Positions 23,890-37,176 of a stretch of DNA of 64,000 nt are shown here, in pieces. The notes beneath the pieces were generated by a model. The model was not told where the DNA came from and ran no database searches. It saw nothing but the letters and a program-made list of their open reading frames with translations. The DNA is from Garcia nutans (Eukaryota > Streptophyta > Magnoliopsida > Malpighiales > Euphorbiaceae), in the NCBI GenBank assembly GCA_947685225.1, contig CANTUV010000024.1:58866001-58930000 (forward strand), written 5' to 3'. Numbering within the stretch: the stretch's first letter is position 1; each line of letters opens with the position of its first letter. The position numbers were made by a program, and so were the translations under genes.

Positions 23890-26800
23890 TTAGGCTTCGT
23901 CCCGAAGCTGGTCAGTTGTAAACAAGTGTGGGTGTTGCTGCTTCATAGTTTCTTCTCTTTCCCAGGTTGCCTCTTCTACCTTATGATTTCTCCACAATAC
24001 CTTAACCAGAGGAATTTTCTTATTTCTCAATTCTTTAACCTCTCGTGCCAAAATCTTCACTGGCTCCTCTTCATAAGTCAAGTCGGGCTGGACCTCGATA
24101 TCTTGTGTCTTGATGACGTGTGCAAGGTCTGAACGATATCGTCGTAACATCAAAACATGAAAAACATTATGTATCCTGTCCAGTTCGGGTGGTAGGGCTA
24201 GCCGATAAGCTACTGGGCCTATACATTCGATGACTTCATACGGTCCAATGAATCTGGGACTTAACTTGCCTTTCTGCTTAAATCTCAGTACTTTCTTCCA
24301 TGGAGAAACTTTAAGGAAAACTTTGTCCCCTACTGCAAATTCTGTCTTTTCGTTTCAGGTATGCGTACGACTTCTGTCTATCTGATGCAACCTTTAGTCT
24401 GTCTCGAATGATGTCAACTTTCTCCTGAGTCTCCTTCACAATGTCGGGTCCAAGAACTTTTTCCTCACTTAGTTCTGTCCAACATACTGGCGTTCTGCAC
24501 TTTCTTCCGTACAATGCTTCATAAGGTGCCATCTGTATGCTGGATTGGTAGCTGTTGTTATATGCAAATTCCATTAGGCTTAGGTACTTATCCCAGCTGC
24601 CTTTAAATTCCATAACACACGTTCTCAACATGTTTTCCAAAATCTGAATTACTCTTTCAGATTGCCCATCCGTTTGAGGATGGAAAGCAGTTCTATAGCT
24701 TGCTTGGGTTTCGAGGGCTGTTTGGAGCTTTCTCCAAAAGTTTGAAGTGATCCGTGGATCTCTGTCTAAAATAATAGATGTCGGGACTCCATGCAATCGT
24801 ACAATCTCTTTGACCTATTTTTTCTGCCAACTTATCCATTGAGTAGTCCATTCGGACAGGCAGAAAATGAACTGACTTAGTTAATCGATCGACAATTACC
24901 CATACAACGTCATGTTTATCTCTCGTCATTGGCAGTCCTGTGATGAAATCCATAGTGATACGATCCCATTTCCATGACGGAATTGTAATTGGCTGTAATG
25001 GTCCTGATGTCACTTGATGTTCTGCTTTCACTTGCTGGCATGCCAAACACTTGGTTACGAAATCTACGATGTCTCTCTTCATTCTTGACCACCAATAGAA
25101 TTTCTTCAAGTCTTGGTACATTTTTGTAGCCCCTGGGTGCATTGCGTAAGGACTACTGTGGGCTTCCTGAAGAATCTTCTTCTTTATATCTCCTGTTGCT
25201 GGTATTACTGTCTGACTTTCGTAATATAAACTACCGTCTCTTGAAATTTGAAACTTTGTACTTTTTCCTTCTTGTACTTGCTTGATCCATTTTTGGACTT
25301 GTTTATCTTTCTTTTTTTTTTGTGCTTGGTGGATTTCCTGAAAAAGTGTGGGTCGTGTTTCCATTTCTGCTAGTAGTGCTCCTTCTTCTGTTGGTCTCAA
25401 ACTGATCCTCATAGCACTTAAGGCTTGAATTGATTTCCTACTAAGTGCGTCGGCCACAACGTTCGCCTTTCCTGGATGATAGTTTATGACATAGTCATAA
25501 TTCTCCAAAATTTGGATCCATTTCCTTTGTCACAAATTGAGGTCCTTTTGTGCTGGCAGATACTTCAAGCTTTTGTGATCCGTATAAATGTAGCATTTTT
25601 CTCCATATAGGTAATGTCTCCATGTCTAGAATGCCAATACAATAGCCGCCAATTCTAAATCATGTGTTGGATAATTCTTCTCGTATGGTTTAAGTTGCCG
25701 GGAAACATACGCGACCACTTTACCTTCTTGCATGAGTATACAACCTAGGCCAATGAGCGATGCATCGCTGTATATCACAAAGTCCTTACCGGACACTGGT
25801 TGCGTGAGTATCGGGGCATTTGTTAGCTTTTCTTTCAGTTTCTCAAAGCTTCTTTGACATTCATCTGTCCACTGAAATCTAGCATTCTTCTGAAGCAACT
25901 TGGTCATTTGGGCAGCGATAATGGAAAATCCTTTCACAAATCATCAACAGTATCCTGCCAATCTTTGGAAACTTCTCACTTCTGATACTGTCCTTGGCAG
26001 TTTGCAATCCAAAATAGCTTTTATTTTCTTAGGATCCACTCTGATGCCCTCAGCAGATACAATGTGTCCCAAGAATGTCACTTCTTCCAGCCAAAATTCA
26101 CACTTACTGAGCTTGGCATATAGTTGTTTTTCTCTCAATGTTTGCAATACAATGCGGAGGTGTCAATCGTGCTCTTCTTTGTTCTTTGAATAAACAAGAA
26201 TGTCGTCTATAAACACCACTACGAATTGGTCGAGGTACGGATGGAAAATTCGATTCATCAAATCCATAAATACTACTGGTGCATTTGTAAGCCCAAAAGG
26301 CATTACAAGAAACTCATAATGTCCGTACCGAGTTCTGAAAGCAGTCTTTGGAATGTCCTCCTCCTTAATTGGCAGCTGATGGTATCCCGATCGGAGATCT
26401 ATCTTTGAAAATACACTGGCTCCTTTGAGTTGATCGAATAAATCATCAATGCGTGGTAGTGGATACTTGTTCTTGATTGTGAGCTTGTTCAACTGTCGAT
26501 AATCCACGCATAGCCTTAAGGATCCATCCTTCTTCTCAACGAAAAGTATCGGTGCGCCCCATGGGGAAACGCTTGGTCGTATAAAGCCTTTGTCAAGTAG
26601 CTCTTGTAATTGCATCTTCAATTCCTTGAGTTCCACTGGCGCCATTCGGTATGGGGCAATCGACACTGGTGTAGCTCCCGGATAGACATCTATGGTGAAT
26701 TCCACTTCTCTCTTAGGTAGTAGTCCGGGTAGCTCATATGGGAAAACATCGGGAAAATCACGTACCGTCGGTATGTCTTAGATCTTAGTAGCGTCTTTCT

Positions 26801-28560
26801 TTGCTTCCATGGCGCTTACTAGATATGCCTCGCATCCCTTTTGTATTAGCTTCCCTGCCGTCACTGTCGATATTACGTTGTTCAAATAGTCGCCTCTTTT
26901 TCCAACTACTGTCACTTCCTCTCCGCGAGGGGTATGGAGCGTCACTCTTTTCTTCTCACAGTCAACTATTGCTTTATGCTTTACTAACCAGTTCATTCCT
27001 AAAATTACGTCAAATTCCCGAAATGGTAATTCTATCAAATTTCCAGGAAATACGTTTCCGTGTATCTCTATAGGGCATTCTTTGATTACTTTGTTCGTAA
27101 CTACTTCATCTCCTATAAGGTTTGTAACTAGTATACCGGACTTGACATATTCTACTGGTAATCCTTCTAAATTCTCACTATGCATGCATATGTACGAATG
27201 TGTGGATCCGGGATCAATTAAAGCATGTACATGTTTGTTGAACATATAAAACGTACCAACAATGACGTCCGGTGCTTCTTCTTCTTCTCGGGTTCTCATC
27301 GCATATACCCTTGCTGGTGCACTTGTACTAGGCTGGTTAACAGTCTCTGATTGTGCCCTTTGAAAGTTTGGATTACCTCCTCTTCCTATGCCTCGGCCTC
27401 TGCCAAAGGCAGGCTATGACCTCTCTGTTAGTGCAGGAGTATTCATCTGTATTTTAGGGCAGTTCACCTTTATATGGTCTGGTGCTCCACATTCCCAGCA
27501 TCCTTCGGTTAAATACCAGCATTCGCCTCCATGTCTTCGTCCGCAATGCTCACATAGAGGAAAATTATATCCTTCACTAATTCCTGGATTGTTACTTCTT
27601 CCTCTGCCTCTACTTAATCCTCTTCTGAAGCCTCTTCCAAACGACCCAGGTGCACTGGCTACAGATGTTTGATAACTCATACCTCGGCCTGACCTCTAAT
27701 TCTGAAATCACCGGCCTTTTTGCATAGAACTACTTCCTCCCCCGAATCTCTTTCGGGCTTGCTGAGGTCCTCCCGGGCCTCGAGTTTGCATCCTTTTTTG
27801 CTGTATGCGTTGATGCCTATTCCTCTCATCCACTTCTACTTTCTCAACGTCCAAAGCCTTTGCAACAAGCTTGGAAAATTCTGATATATCTATGGCTACC
27901 AATTGCACTTTGATTTCATTGTTTAATCCTTCTAAGAATCTCTGGCATCTTTCCTGTTCTGTTTCTATCATTCTCCTCGCGTACTTACTAAGACGAGTGA
28001 ACTCTTTTTCATACTCGGATATCGTCATTCTTCCTTGCTTTAAGTATGTGAATTCATTCCTTTTTGCGTTTAAGTATGCCTCGGTGATATATCTCTTCTT
28101 AAACTCGGTTTGGAAAAATTCCCATGTCTGCTGTTCTGGTGGCACGCGCTGCTATGTAGTCTCCCACCAAATGTACGCTTCTTCAACCAAAAGAGACGTG
28201 GCACAAATAAATCTTTCCTCTGGCGTGCACCTTAATTGATCCAACGCTCTAATGGTACTATCTAACCAGTATTCCACTTTCTCAGATCCTTCTTCCCTAC
28301 TGGCTTTAAATTCCTTAGCCCCATACTTCCTTAATTTCTCGATTGGGGGCTTTCTCTCTCTTTCGGCAGCAGCAGGTACCATTCCTGCCATTTGTTGAAA
28401 TGTTGCTGCCATCTGTCATAAATAAGCATCGGGGCCTTCCGCGGCCGCCGCTGCTGGTTGTGGCATAGTTCCAAGACTCTCCTCTACATTCGTAGGCACG
28501 GAGGCACGTGACTCGACCTCCTTGTCTACGGCTCTCTGTGATTCAACTTCTTGCTACATT
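23890..28560 (-). pseudogene. gag-pol: Element C gag-pol, heavily broken
   Basis: Pieces in order on the - strand: Gag (28412-27708, IEKLRKYGAKEF), cysteine-rich region with CEHCGRRHGGECW and zinc knuckle CWECGAPDHIKVNC (27680-27414), protease (DPGSTHSYI, near 27210), RT with FIDD (26705-26163), RNase H (DASLIGLGC), integrase (DFITGLP; the second catalytic region reads LDRDPRI instead of the usual SDRDPRF; QSERVIQ), and a chromodomain ending in a longer tail (LFTTDQLRDEA, 24153-23890). At least eight stops or frameshifts separate them. The gag start is not identifiable; it probably lay near 28560. It is diverged from the A/B/D/E group and older. Confidence 0.88.
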
Positions 28561-29591
28561 CTACAATCATATACGTGTATATCATAATAAAGTTAGCAGC
28601 TGGTTTGGCTTGGCATATTAAATTTCCTATATGTCATATACATAGATAAATTCCAATCATAATTTCAGATCATACACTTAATATAAGCATAACCTTATTG
28701 TAACATCCCGAATTCCAGATTGGTAAGAAATAGACGTAGAGGATATGATTTAGGCTTAGAATAAAGGAGTTTAGAACATGACCTATAAATTGAGCTCGAA
28801 TTTCATCCAAGTTAATGACAGAATTAGAGAGTCTCAAAGAAGACTTAATTGTTTATTTGTGTCTTAGTTAGATTTATAAATTGAAATTACTCAATTTGGA
28901 GTTGTACAGAATAAGATATGATGGATTTAATAGATAATGTGCAAGCTGCCTCAGGACAGCATAGTAGGCTTGACTTCAAAGGACCGTCAAAAATCAGATA
29001 TAGCTTGGATCAACCTGAAATTTTGATATAATATGTCCCCGGATGTCTAGTTTCAGTGGGAATAAGAATTACTTAATTTGGAGTTGTGAGTAAAAAGATA
29101 TTAATAAAGAAAGACAGCAAGGTCAGGAAGGGATATCAAAAGAACCTAAGTGGAAATTTCTCAAAAGTTAGGGGCAACTATGTAAACATAAAAATTAAGT
29201 GTCGGAAGTTCTTAATAGTGCCCATATCTGACCCTGGAAGAATATTCTCAAGTTTAATCGGGTCATAACCATGGGTTTCAATTTTTTTTCGAAAACGCAC
29301 GGTTTAAAAGTTACAATCGATTAATCGTTGGAGGATATTTTGATATTTTCACACCCTAGACTATAAATTTACAGCACAAGAAAGTTGAGGGGGGGGGGTC
29401 AAAATATGAATAAAAATAAGCCTAAGGGCTTGCCAAATAAATAAGATAAAAGAGGGCGGCAAGTGGGCCAATCATAAGTAGCCATTTAGCATTTATTAAA
29501 AGAAGAAAAGAAAAAGAGATGGACAAATGGCCCTAAGGCATTCATCCACCCCAAAAGTGGATCATAATTAGCCATATAGCATTCATTAAAA

Positions 29592-29766
29592 GAAGAAGGC
29601 AAGTGGACCAATTAAAAGTGGCCATGTTTTGTTATAAGGTGTACCAATTAGAAGAAGGCAAATGGACCAATTAAAAGTGGCCATTTTTGTTATAACGTGT
29701 ACCAATTGGAAGAAGGCAAATGGACCAATTAAAAGTGTCCATTTTTGCTATAAGGTGTACCAATTG
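29592..29766 (+). repeat. 58-bp tandem repeat in F, three copies
   Basis: Units at 29592-29650 (59 bp), 29651-29708 and 29709-29766 (58 bp each) share GAAGAAGGCAAATGGACC and GGTGTACCAATTG. Confidence 0.88.
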
Positions 29767-30258
29767 GAAGTCAACATCTATTCACCACTTATGGCTGCCA
29801 TTTGTATCAAAATAAGCTAAGGAAAGAAAGTATAAAAGCCCCCTCTTGCATGGTGAATTCGTCCAAACCATAAGAGAAGGAAGAAGGAGGTATTTTTCCT
29901 AAGTTTAAGGCTTTTGATTTAAAGAGTTTGGTGACAAACAAGATTATAAGGAAATCAAGGAGACAAGGAAGGAAAGGAAGTGATATAGAATAAGGACTAA
30001 GGAAAAGCAAGGTTTGGTACTTTAACATTAAAGAAATTTTATTTTTACAAACTTTTGTTCATATGGTATATATATACGTGTATATGGTATATATGTGAAT
30101 ACATATGATTCATATGTGAGTATAAGTGGTATTTGTGTGAGGATATACTGTATATACATGGAGAATATGTGGTATATATATACGAAGTGAATGTGTATAT
30201 ATGAAATGTTATATATGCTCTACTCGGTAAATGAGTAAAACCGGTCTGGAATGGGCAT

Positions 30259-30548
30259 TATATCGTGTGAGGTCAAGATCATGGCAACTAGTCGTGTGAG
30301 ACCAAGACCACGCAGTTATATCGTGTGAGACCAAGACCATGGCAATTAGTCGTGTGAGGTCAAGACCACGCAGTTATATCGTGTGAGACTAAGACCATGG
30401 CAATTAGTCGTGTGAGGTCAAGACCACGCAGTTATATCGTGTGAGACTAAGACCATGGCAATTAGTCGTGTGAGGTCAAGACCACGCAGTTATATCATGT
30501 GAGACCAAGACCATGGCAATTAGTCGTGTGAGGTCAAGACCACACGTA
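30259..30548 (+). repeat. 58-bp higher-order repeat in F, five copies
   Basis: Units start at 30259, 30317, 30375, 30433 and 30491. Each is a pair of 29-bp halves, TCGTGTGAGACCAAGACCAT... and TCGTGTGAGGTCAAGACCAC..., so a 29-bp monomer became a dimer that was then amplified. Confidence 0.9.
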
Positions 30549-30654
30549 ATTCTATACGAGGCCTCATTCCGAGATCAGTGTATTCATAATTACCTTGTGG
30601 AGCGAAATGATAAAATGATAATAACCGAATATATGACATGTATGGATTGTTTTT

Positions 30655-33600
30655 ACTTCCATTCAGGCACTGACAACGGCTGAAGCAACCCAGTTGGAAC
30701 TTGATGCTCTGCTTTTACCTTCTGACATGTGAGACATTTCAATACAAACTTAGCAATGTCTCTCTTCAATCCAATCCACCAGTAATGCCATCTCAAGTCA
30801 TGATACATCTTGGTATTTCCCGGATGCATAGCAAACACTGACTGATGTGCTTCTTCTAAAATGATCTTCTTCAAATCAGCATCATCGGGTACACATAATC
30901 TGTTCTTAAACTAGAGACTCCCATCACCTCTCACTACAAAATCTCTAGTCTTCCCATTCTTGCAATCTGAAACAATCTTCTGAATCTTCTTATCAGCCAA
31001 CTGAGCCTCCCTAATCTGATCCAACAAAACTGGTTTCACTTGTAACTGTGCCAACAATGCACCCCCAACACAAGGTACAAAACTGGCATGCAATGCTCTC
31101 AACTCAACAAGCAACGAGAGCGAGTAAACTGTTAAACCAGCTAAAGACTTCCGACTCAAGGCATCAGCAACAACATTTGCTTTACCTGGATGATAATCAA
31201 TCAAACAGTCGTAGTCTTTAATCAATTCCAACCATCTCCTCTGACGAAGATTGAGTTCTTTCTGAACCCCCAAATACTTTAAACTCTTATGATCAGTGTA
31301 AATGAAACATTTCTCCCCAAACAGATAGTGGCGCCAAATCTTCAATGAAAACACAATGGCTGCCAACTCCAAATCATGAGTAGGATAATTAAGCTCATGC
31401 GGTTTCAACTGTCGAGATGCATAAGCTATAACTTTACCTTCTTGCATCAATACACACCCCAAACCACTATGTGAAGCATCACTGAAAATCACATATGGTT
31501 TGCCTTCCACAGGTAAAGTAAGAACAGGCGCTTGAGTCAACATATCTCTCAACTGCTCAAAGCTAGCCTGACACTGATCCGTCCACACAAATCTCACTCC
31601 CTTACGAAGCAATCTAGTGAGTGGAGTAGCTATTAAAGAAAACCTTTCACAAACCGCCGATAATAGCCTGCCAAACCCAGAAAACTTCTAACCTCTGTCA
31701 CAGACTTGGGTGGACTCCAATTCAAAATTGCTTCAACTTTGCTCGGATCAACTCTAATGCCTTCCGCTGAAACAATATGTCCGAGAAAAGTGACTTGATC
31801 CAACCAGAACTCACACTTCGACAATTTGGCAAATAACTGCTTGTCTCTCAAAATCTGCAACACAATCCGCAGATGCATATCATGTTCCTCTTCATTCCGC
31901 GAATACACCAGTATATCATCAATGAAGACCACTACAAACTGATCCAAATAGGGCCTAAACACCCTATTCATCAAATCCATAAAAGCTGCAGGTGCATTCG
32001 TCAGACCAAAAGGCATAACTAAAAACTCATAATGCCTATACCTGGTCCGAAAAGCGGTCTTCGGAACATCTTCAGCTCTGACTCTCAACTGATGGTACCC
32101 AGATCTCAGATCAATTTTAGAAAACACAGCTGCACCCTTCAACTGATCAAAGAGATCATCAATTCTAGGCAAAGGATATTTATTTTTAATAGTCACCTTG
32201 TTCAATTGCCTATAATCGATGCACAATCTCATAGTACCATCTTTCTTCTTCACAAATAACACAGGAGCTCCCCAAGGAGAAACACTGGGGTGAATGAATC
32301 ATTTATCCAACAACTCCTGTAATTGCACTTTCAACTCCCTCAATTCTGCTGGTGCCATTCTATAAGGAGTAATAGAGATAGGAGTGGTACCAGGCAACAA
32401 TTCGATACCAAACTCCACCTCTCTCTCAGGAGGCAATCCTGGCAACTCCTCTGGAAAAACATCTGGGAACTCAGCAACTGTGGCAATACTATCAATAGGA
32501 GAACCTCTTACTCTAGTATCTACCACATGAGCAAGATAGGCTTCACACCCCTTTCTAATCAACCTCCTAGCTGCAACAGCTGAAACAAATAAGGAGGCTA
32601 GCTGTTCCTGCTCATTAGATACTATCACCTCTCTACCATCAGCAGTTCTCAAAGTAACAACTTTCTTTTTACAATCCACCACAGCTCCATGTCGAGATAG
32701 CCAGTACATGCCCAAAATCACATCATATTCCTTAAATGGCATCTCAATCAAGTCTCCAAGAAACTCCTCACCTTGCACCCTCACTACACTATCTCGGTGC
32801 ACCTTACTCACAACCACACTATGCCCTAACGGATTTGTCACCAATACATCAAATCCTAGGGACTCAGCATGCAAATCAGATACAGGCAAAACAGATGCAC
32901 TAATATATGAATGTGTGGAACCCGGATCAATCAAAGCAAGTACTGAAGTATCAAATAAAGAAAAAGTACCAGCTATGACTGCTGATGCATCTGGCTGCCT
33001 CTGCATAACATACATCCTCTGGGAAGATCCAACCTCCTCTGGTCTACCCTCCCTGGATGTAGCACCTCCTCTAGAACTGAACCCTGGTCTACCTCCTCGG
33101 CTGGCACCTCTGCCTCCTCTGCCTCCCCTCACACTAGCTCGAGAAGCAGCAGAATCAACTGGCATCTGCTCCTGCCTCTCAGGACATTCTCTCACAAAGT
33201 GGTCAGGTGATCCACACCTGAAACATACCCCTGATCTACTATGCCTCCAACAAACGCCCCCATGTCTTCCACCACACTGATCACACACAGGTAAGGTGGA
33301 TCTCTGAACTCCAGGAGTAGGAGCACTCGCTACTGAAGCTGCAGGTCTAAATCTCTGCCTCTGGAACTGCACTGACCTACCAGCTGACCTCTGACTCCTA
33401 CTAACTCTAGGAACAAAGCTTCCTTTACCTCTTTTAACAGAAGAAGACCCTGCCTCAAACTGGGGCCTCCTAACCCTAACCTCTTCCTCTGAAGCAGCTG
33501 CAATAACTTGAGCTCTCTCCACACTTCGAGCTGCTGCCACAAGCTGGGAAAAATCTTGATATCTAGATCCAGCCACTAAGCACATGATAGAGGGCCTCAA

Positions 33601-34239
33601 TCCCTCCTCAAATCTCCGGCATCTATCTATCTCATCAACTATAATACCCCCAGCATACTGACTCAACCGGATAAACTCAACCTCATATTCAGTTACGGTC
33701 CGATGATCTTGCTTCAAATCTAGAAACTCTCTTTTCTTCCCATCTTTATACTCCCTTGGAGTATACTTCAATTCAAACTCTCTCAGAAAATCTGTATAGG
33801 ATAAGGTAGGTGGATCATCCATAGAATGGGGCACTGTCTTCCACCAACTATATGCATCCTTTTGTAGCAAAGATCTTGCATAGTCAAACTTTTCCTCTGA
33901 AGTGGCTTGCAACTGAACAAAGATTCTCTGTACTTTGTCAAGCCACTGCTCTGCTACAGCTGGATCAGTAGTACCTACAAAATCTTCGGCTCCATACTTT
34001 CTCAATTTGTCATAGTGCCTCACTGATACCAAAGGTTGAGGGGGTGGTGGCTGTGGTTGTACTGGTGCTTGTCTCATAGCTTCCATCATATGCATAAACC
34101 AAGCTGGCGGAACCTCATCACCTACTGGTCTACCCGACACCGAAGCAGGTGCCTCACCAGTACTAACAATCCTAGCTCCATCATCAGGAGCAATACTCTC
34201 AGCACTAGCCTCAACCGACTGACTTGAGTGAGGATCCAT
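30655..34239 (-). pseudogene. gag-pol: Element D gag-pol, broken and truncated
   Basis: The natural start is the ATG at 34239 (MDPHSSQSVEAS); the frame extends one GTG codon further upstream. Gag, zinc knuckle CFRCGSPDHFVREC and protease (DPGSTHS) are open to 32297, where the G codon of DKGFI has become TGA. RT with FIDD continues to about 31633, where one base is lost in the KGFSL region. RNase H follows to a TGG to TAG change near 30912. The integrase zinc region is then open up to the truncation at 30655. Apart from these three point lesions it is close to E in sequence. Confidence 0.88.
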
Positions 34240-34387
34240 CACAACCTAAATCTGCAAACACAGCAGATTACATCTTATTAAAGATCAGAGACTGCCAATC
34301 TCAAACGTATTTGTCATTCAAAACTCACTTTTTAAGTAAAAATATTCTTTTTATTACATTTTACCTAGGTTGAGAATCTCAAACCTA

Positions 34388-34400
34388 GGCTCTGATACCA
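34388..34400 (-). other. Primer-binding site of element D
   Basis: TGGTATCAGAGCC on the - strand, seven bases from the LTR end, followed by the CTAGGTT...AACCTAG stem-loop. The leader runs from here to the gag ATG. Confidence 0.88.
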
Positions 34401-34833
34401 AAACAATTGTAACACCCCCACATTCAATATATGCACACTACAAACACCACAATGTAGTATACATGCACTAAACATAGGGATGCTACGGATTTTCTTTACA
34501 TCCAAAACATTTTAAACAATACCATAATCTTTCAGTTGTATACATTATAGAAAAATAAGTAATCAAGTTGTAATACAAAACCAAATAGATATATTTACAT
34601 TTAGTTAATACGCAGCGGAATTTTATAAAATATTTACATGTATAAACTCTTTCAAATCCATGTTTATAGTTATACATATATTTACATTAAAACCAATACT
34701 TTACCAAATATAAAAGAAATATACATGATTGGCAAGTCTCTTCTGATCTTTAAGTACCAAATCAACACTTCAACGTCTACTCTCACTCGGTCTCGAAGAA
34801 CCTTCAGGTTCAACTCTATCAACTCTATCACGT

Positions 34834-34871
34834 GCGCGATTAAATACTATCGCGCTAAGCCAAGGGCTTAG
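34834..34871 (-). other. Double stem-loop in the D LTR
   Basis: On the - strand: CTAAGCCCTTGGCTTAG, then GCGCGAT-loop-ATCGCGC. Confidence 0.65.
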
Positions 34872-35232
34872 TAAGATAAAACATGCTAATGGTATGCTTT
34901 AATGTAATGCAATGCCACATATGTTATTGATAAGATCAACATCATAAATATAAAGTTAACCACATAATTATGCATTTCACAAATCATAGTCATATGAGCA
35001 TACCACATTTCAACATCTTTCCACATTCATCATTAATCAATCATACTCAATATACAACATCTCATTTCATTAACTCATAATGTTATTTAGGACATTCATA
35101 TAACCTTGACACCTATGGGCCCAACAAGTATTTAATACGATATTCAGAGTTCAGAGTTACTGCTTTGGTTCATAATCACAATAATCACGCCCGTAGGCAA
35201 TATATATATACATGTATCTCTATCCATGGATA

Positions 35233-35413
35233 GTGTAACAGACCCAGTCTCTTGGACCATCAACTCAACACATATGAGGAGATCCTCAACCCGGCAAGAC
35301 TGTTACAAATCATATATCTCATATTCACAATTCTTATAGTGTAACAGACCCAGTCTCTTGGACCATCAACTCAACACATTTGAGGAGATCCTCAACCCGG
35401 CAAGACTGTTACC
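35233..35413 (-). repeat. 106-bp minisatellite in the D LTR
   Basis: Two copies of GTGTAACAGACCCAGTCTC... with AACCCGGCAAGACTGTTAC start at 35233 and 35339; the second is partial. The same motif, with a 91-bp period, fills this position in the E LTRs. Confidence 0.8.
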
Positions 35414-35832
35414 TTTCATCATTTCTTAGGCATGCCACCCAAATCCAGAACTCTGAAACTGAATAACATATTAAACAAACAATTCATTTATTATATAGTT
35501 ACCATTTCCATTCTCAAATTCTCATCACATTTAGGCAAACATGCCTTCTTTCTTTCCATATCATCATCATAGCCAATCACAATGGCTTTGATATAACATT
35601 TCAATATACATTACTCATGATACATATAACCATTCACAATGCATAACATAACATTGTTCAATCTCAACAATGCAATTAGGGCAAAGAATAATTTATATCA
35701 TTCATAGCTTTAAGATCTTCTATATGCATTTGTTTAGGTCAATCATTGTTTAAATGTGTTTAGGTTTAGGTTTAGGTACCAACTTACCTTAAAAGGACCA
35801 AAACAATGCAAATAGAACAAAGTATAATAACC

Positions 35833-36075
35833 CTAACTCACACATTTGAGGGACACGGGCAGCCACTTGAGGGACACGGCCAAGCTTGTGGCCGTGTCTC
35901 TCAACCAACAAATCACAGTAACAGACATGGGCAAGGGACACGGCCAAGCTTGTAGCCGTGTCTCCCAACACCAAAATCCAGTAGTGAACACGGGCACTAG
36001 ACACGGCCGTGTCTCTCTCAAAGCAATCCAACATGCCCAAAATCACTTGGCTTGGCCGTGTCTCTCCTTTGTTTT
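35833..36075 (-). repeat. Palindromic ACACGGCCGTGT array in the D LTR
   Basis: Repeated half-sites GGGACACGGCC and GGCCGTGTCTC surround the self-complementary ACACGGCCGTGT near 36002. Related to the array in G. Confidence 0.65.
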
Positions 36076-37176
36076 GGTCGTGTCACTCAAATACACAACC
36101 CTAAAAAAATGGCCAACACCCTTCTAAAAGCATTTACACCCTTTTGACACAACAATCATCTCATTCAAATGGATACAATTCATATTATAAACACATATCT
36201 TACATATTCACCCTAGTAATCACAATAACCATACATTAAATTCATACCAAACCAAAACCCTAAAAATACAACATCTCTCCTATTTTCTCAAAATCAATCT
36301 CCACCTACTTACCATCTTCAATCCAAAACCATTAATAATTAACTCTTTGGCTTATAATCGAATTCAACACATTACAACCACATCAAATCATCATATCAAC
36401 AAATCACAATTTCTTTTAGACCCAACTTCAAAATTAACAAAGGAAAAACAAGAGATTTCTTACCTTAAATTATAACACCTCTTGAATCAACACTTGATCA
36501 CTTCAATCTTCCTACAATTGGAGCTTACTCTTCAAAGTCTTCTCTTTGTCTCTTTGCTTTCCCTTTGTCTACGAGAAATCAGCCAAAATGCCAAAGAAGA
36601 AGAAAAATACATGGAGAAAATAAAGTCAACTCCACTTTAAATCTCCACCAAGAGATTTTATCCAAGTAATTACCAAAATGCCCTCAATCAAATAACTAAC
36701 CTTTTGTCTCATCTAAGCCCTTATATGTAATTGCACATTCCACAAAAAATATCTTCTTGCATTGACTCTATATTTGACCAATTTATATGTTATATATATC
36801 ATCATATACACAACATATACATTTGTCTCTAAACCCTATTTCTCTCCCCAAAACACATATATTCACAAACATTCACTTTCCAATATATATACCAACAACA
36901 ACAATAACAACAACATCAACAACATAATCAAAACTTCTAGGGCATATATGAGGATATTACAAGACACATGGTGTCATTATGGACCAAAGCAGTAACTCTG
37001 AAATTTGAATAGCATATTAGATCCTTTTGGGCCCATGCTTGTGTTTGTTTTATGTGAATTATGAATTGTGGAATAATTGTGCAATATATTAAGATATAAT
37101 GTTATGAGATATAATATTCTTATGCATTGTGCATTGGCATTGCATTTGAACTTTATTGTTATCAAAGTTTGTATTA

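Larger units (their letters stand above)
20986..28698 (-). mobile_element. Element C: second chromovirus subfamily, - strand, 5' end lost
   Basis: It has a 3' LTR (20986-23871), PPT and gag-pol remnant in - orientation. It should be followed on the right by a leader, PBS and 5' LTR, but no TGGTATCAGAG-like PBS is seen in 28560-28698 and the next LTR (28699) is in the opposite orientation. The left flank AACTC (20981-20985) would be its target duplication; the partner is absent. Confidence 0.78.
28699..30654 (+). repeat. F: truncated + strand chromovirus LTR
   Basis: It starts TGTAACATCCCGAATTCC and shares internal stretches with the C LTR in opposite orientation (for example ACGGTTTAAAAGTTACAA...TCGTTGGAGG, and the AGCACAAG-AAGTTGAGG stretch near 29380). 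It stops at 30654 against element D before reaching a stem-loop or LTR end. It holds two minisatellites and an AT-rich GTATATAT tract (30060-30235). No gene seen. Confidence 0.65.
30655..36961 (-). mobile_element. Element D: 3'-truncated chromovirus, - strand
   Basis: It has a 5' LTR (34408-36961), PBS, and gag-pol down to the integrase core (...VPEWK), then stops at 30655. The rest of integrase, the chromodomain, PPT and 3' LTR are missing and F follows. D appears to have inserted into LTR H, whose sequence starts abruptly at 36962. Confidence 0.82.
34408..36961 (-). repeat. 5' LTR of element D
   Basis: It runs from TGTAACACCCCCAC to GAGGATATTACA, about 2,554 bp. It groups with G and, at its terminal end, with the A LTR, and carries a 106-bp repeat and a palindrome-rich array. 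No convincing gene lies inside. Confidence 0.82.

Noticed and set aside
30259..30548. CRISPR-like regular repeats
   Set aside because: Units are contiguous with no unique spacers, lie inside an LTR of a plant element, and no cas genes exist.
32708..33280. 190-codon ORF on the + strand
   Set aside because: Antisense shadow of the D gag-protease frame; no independent domain.
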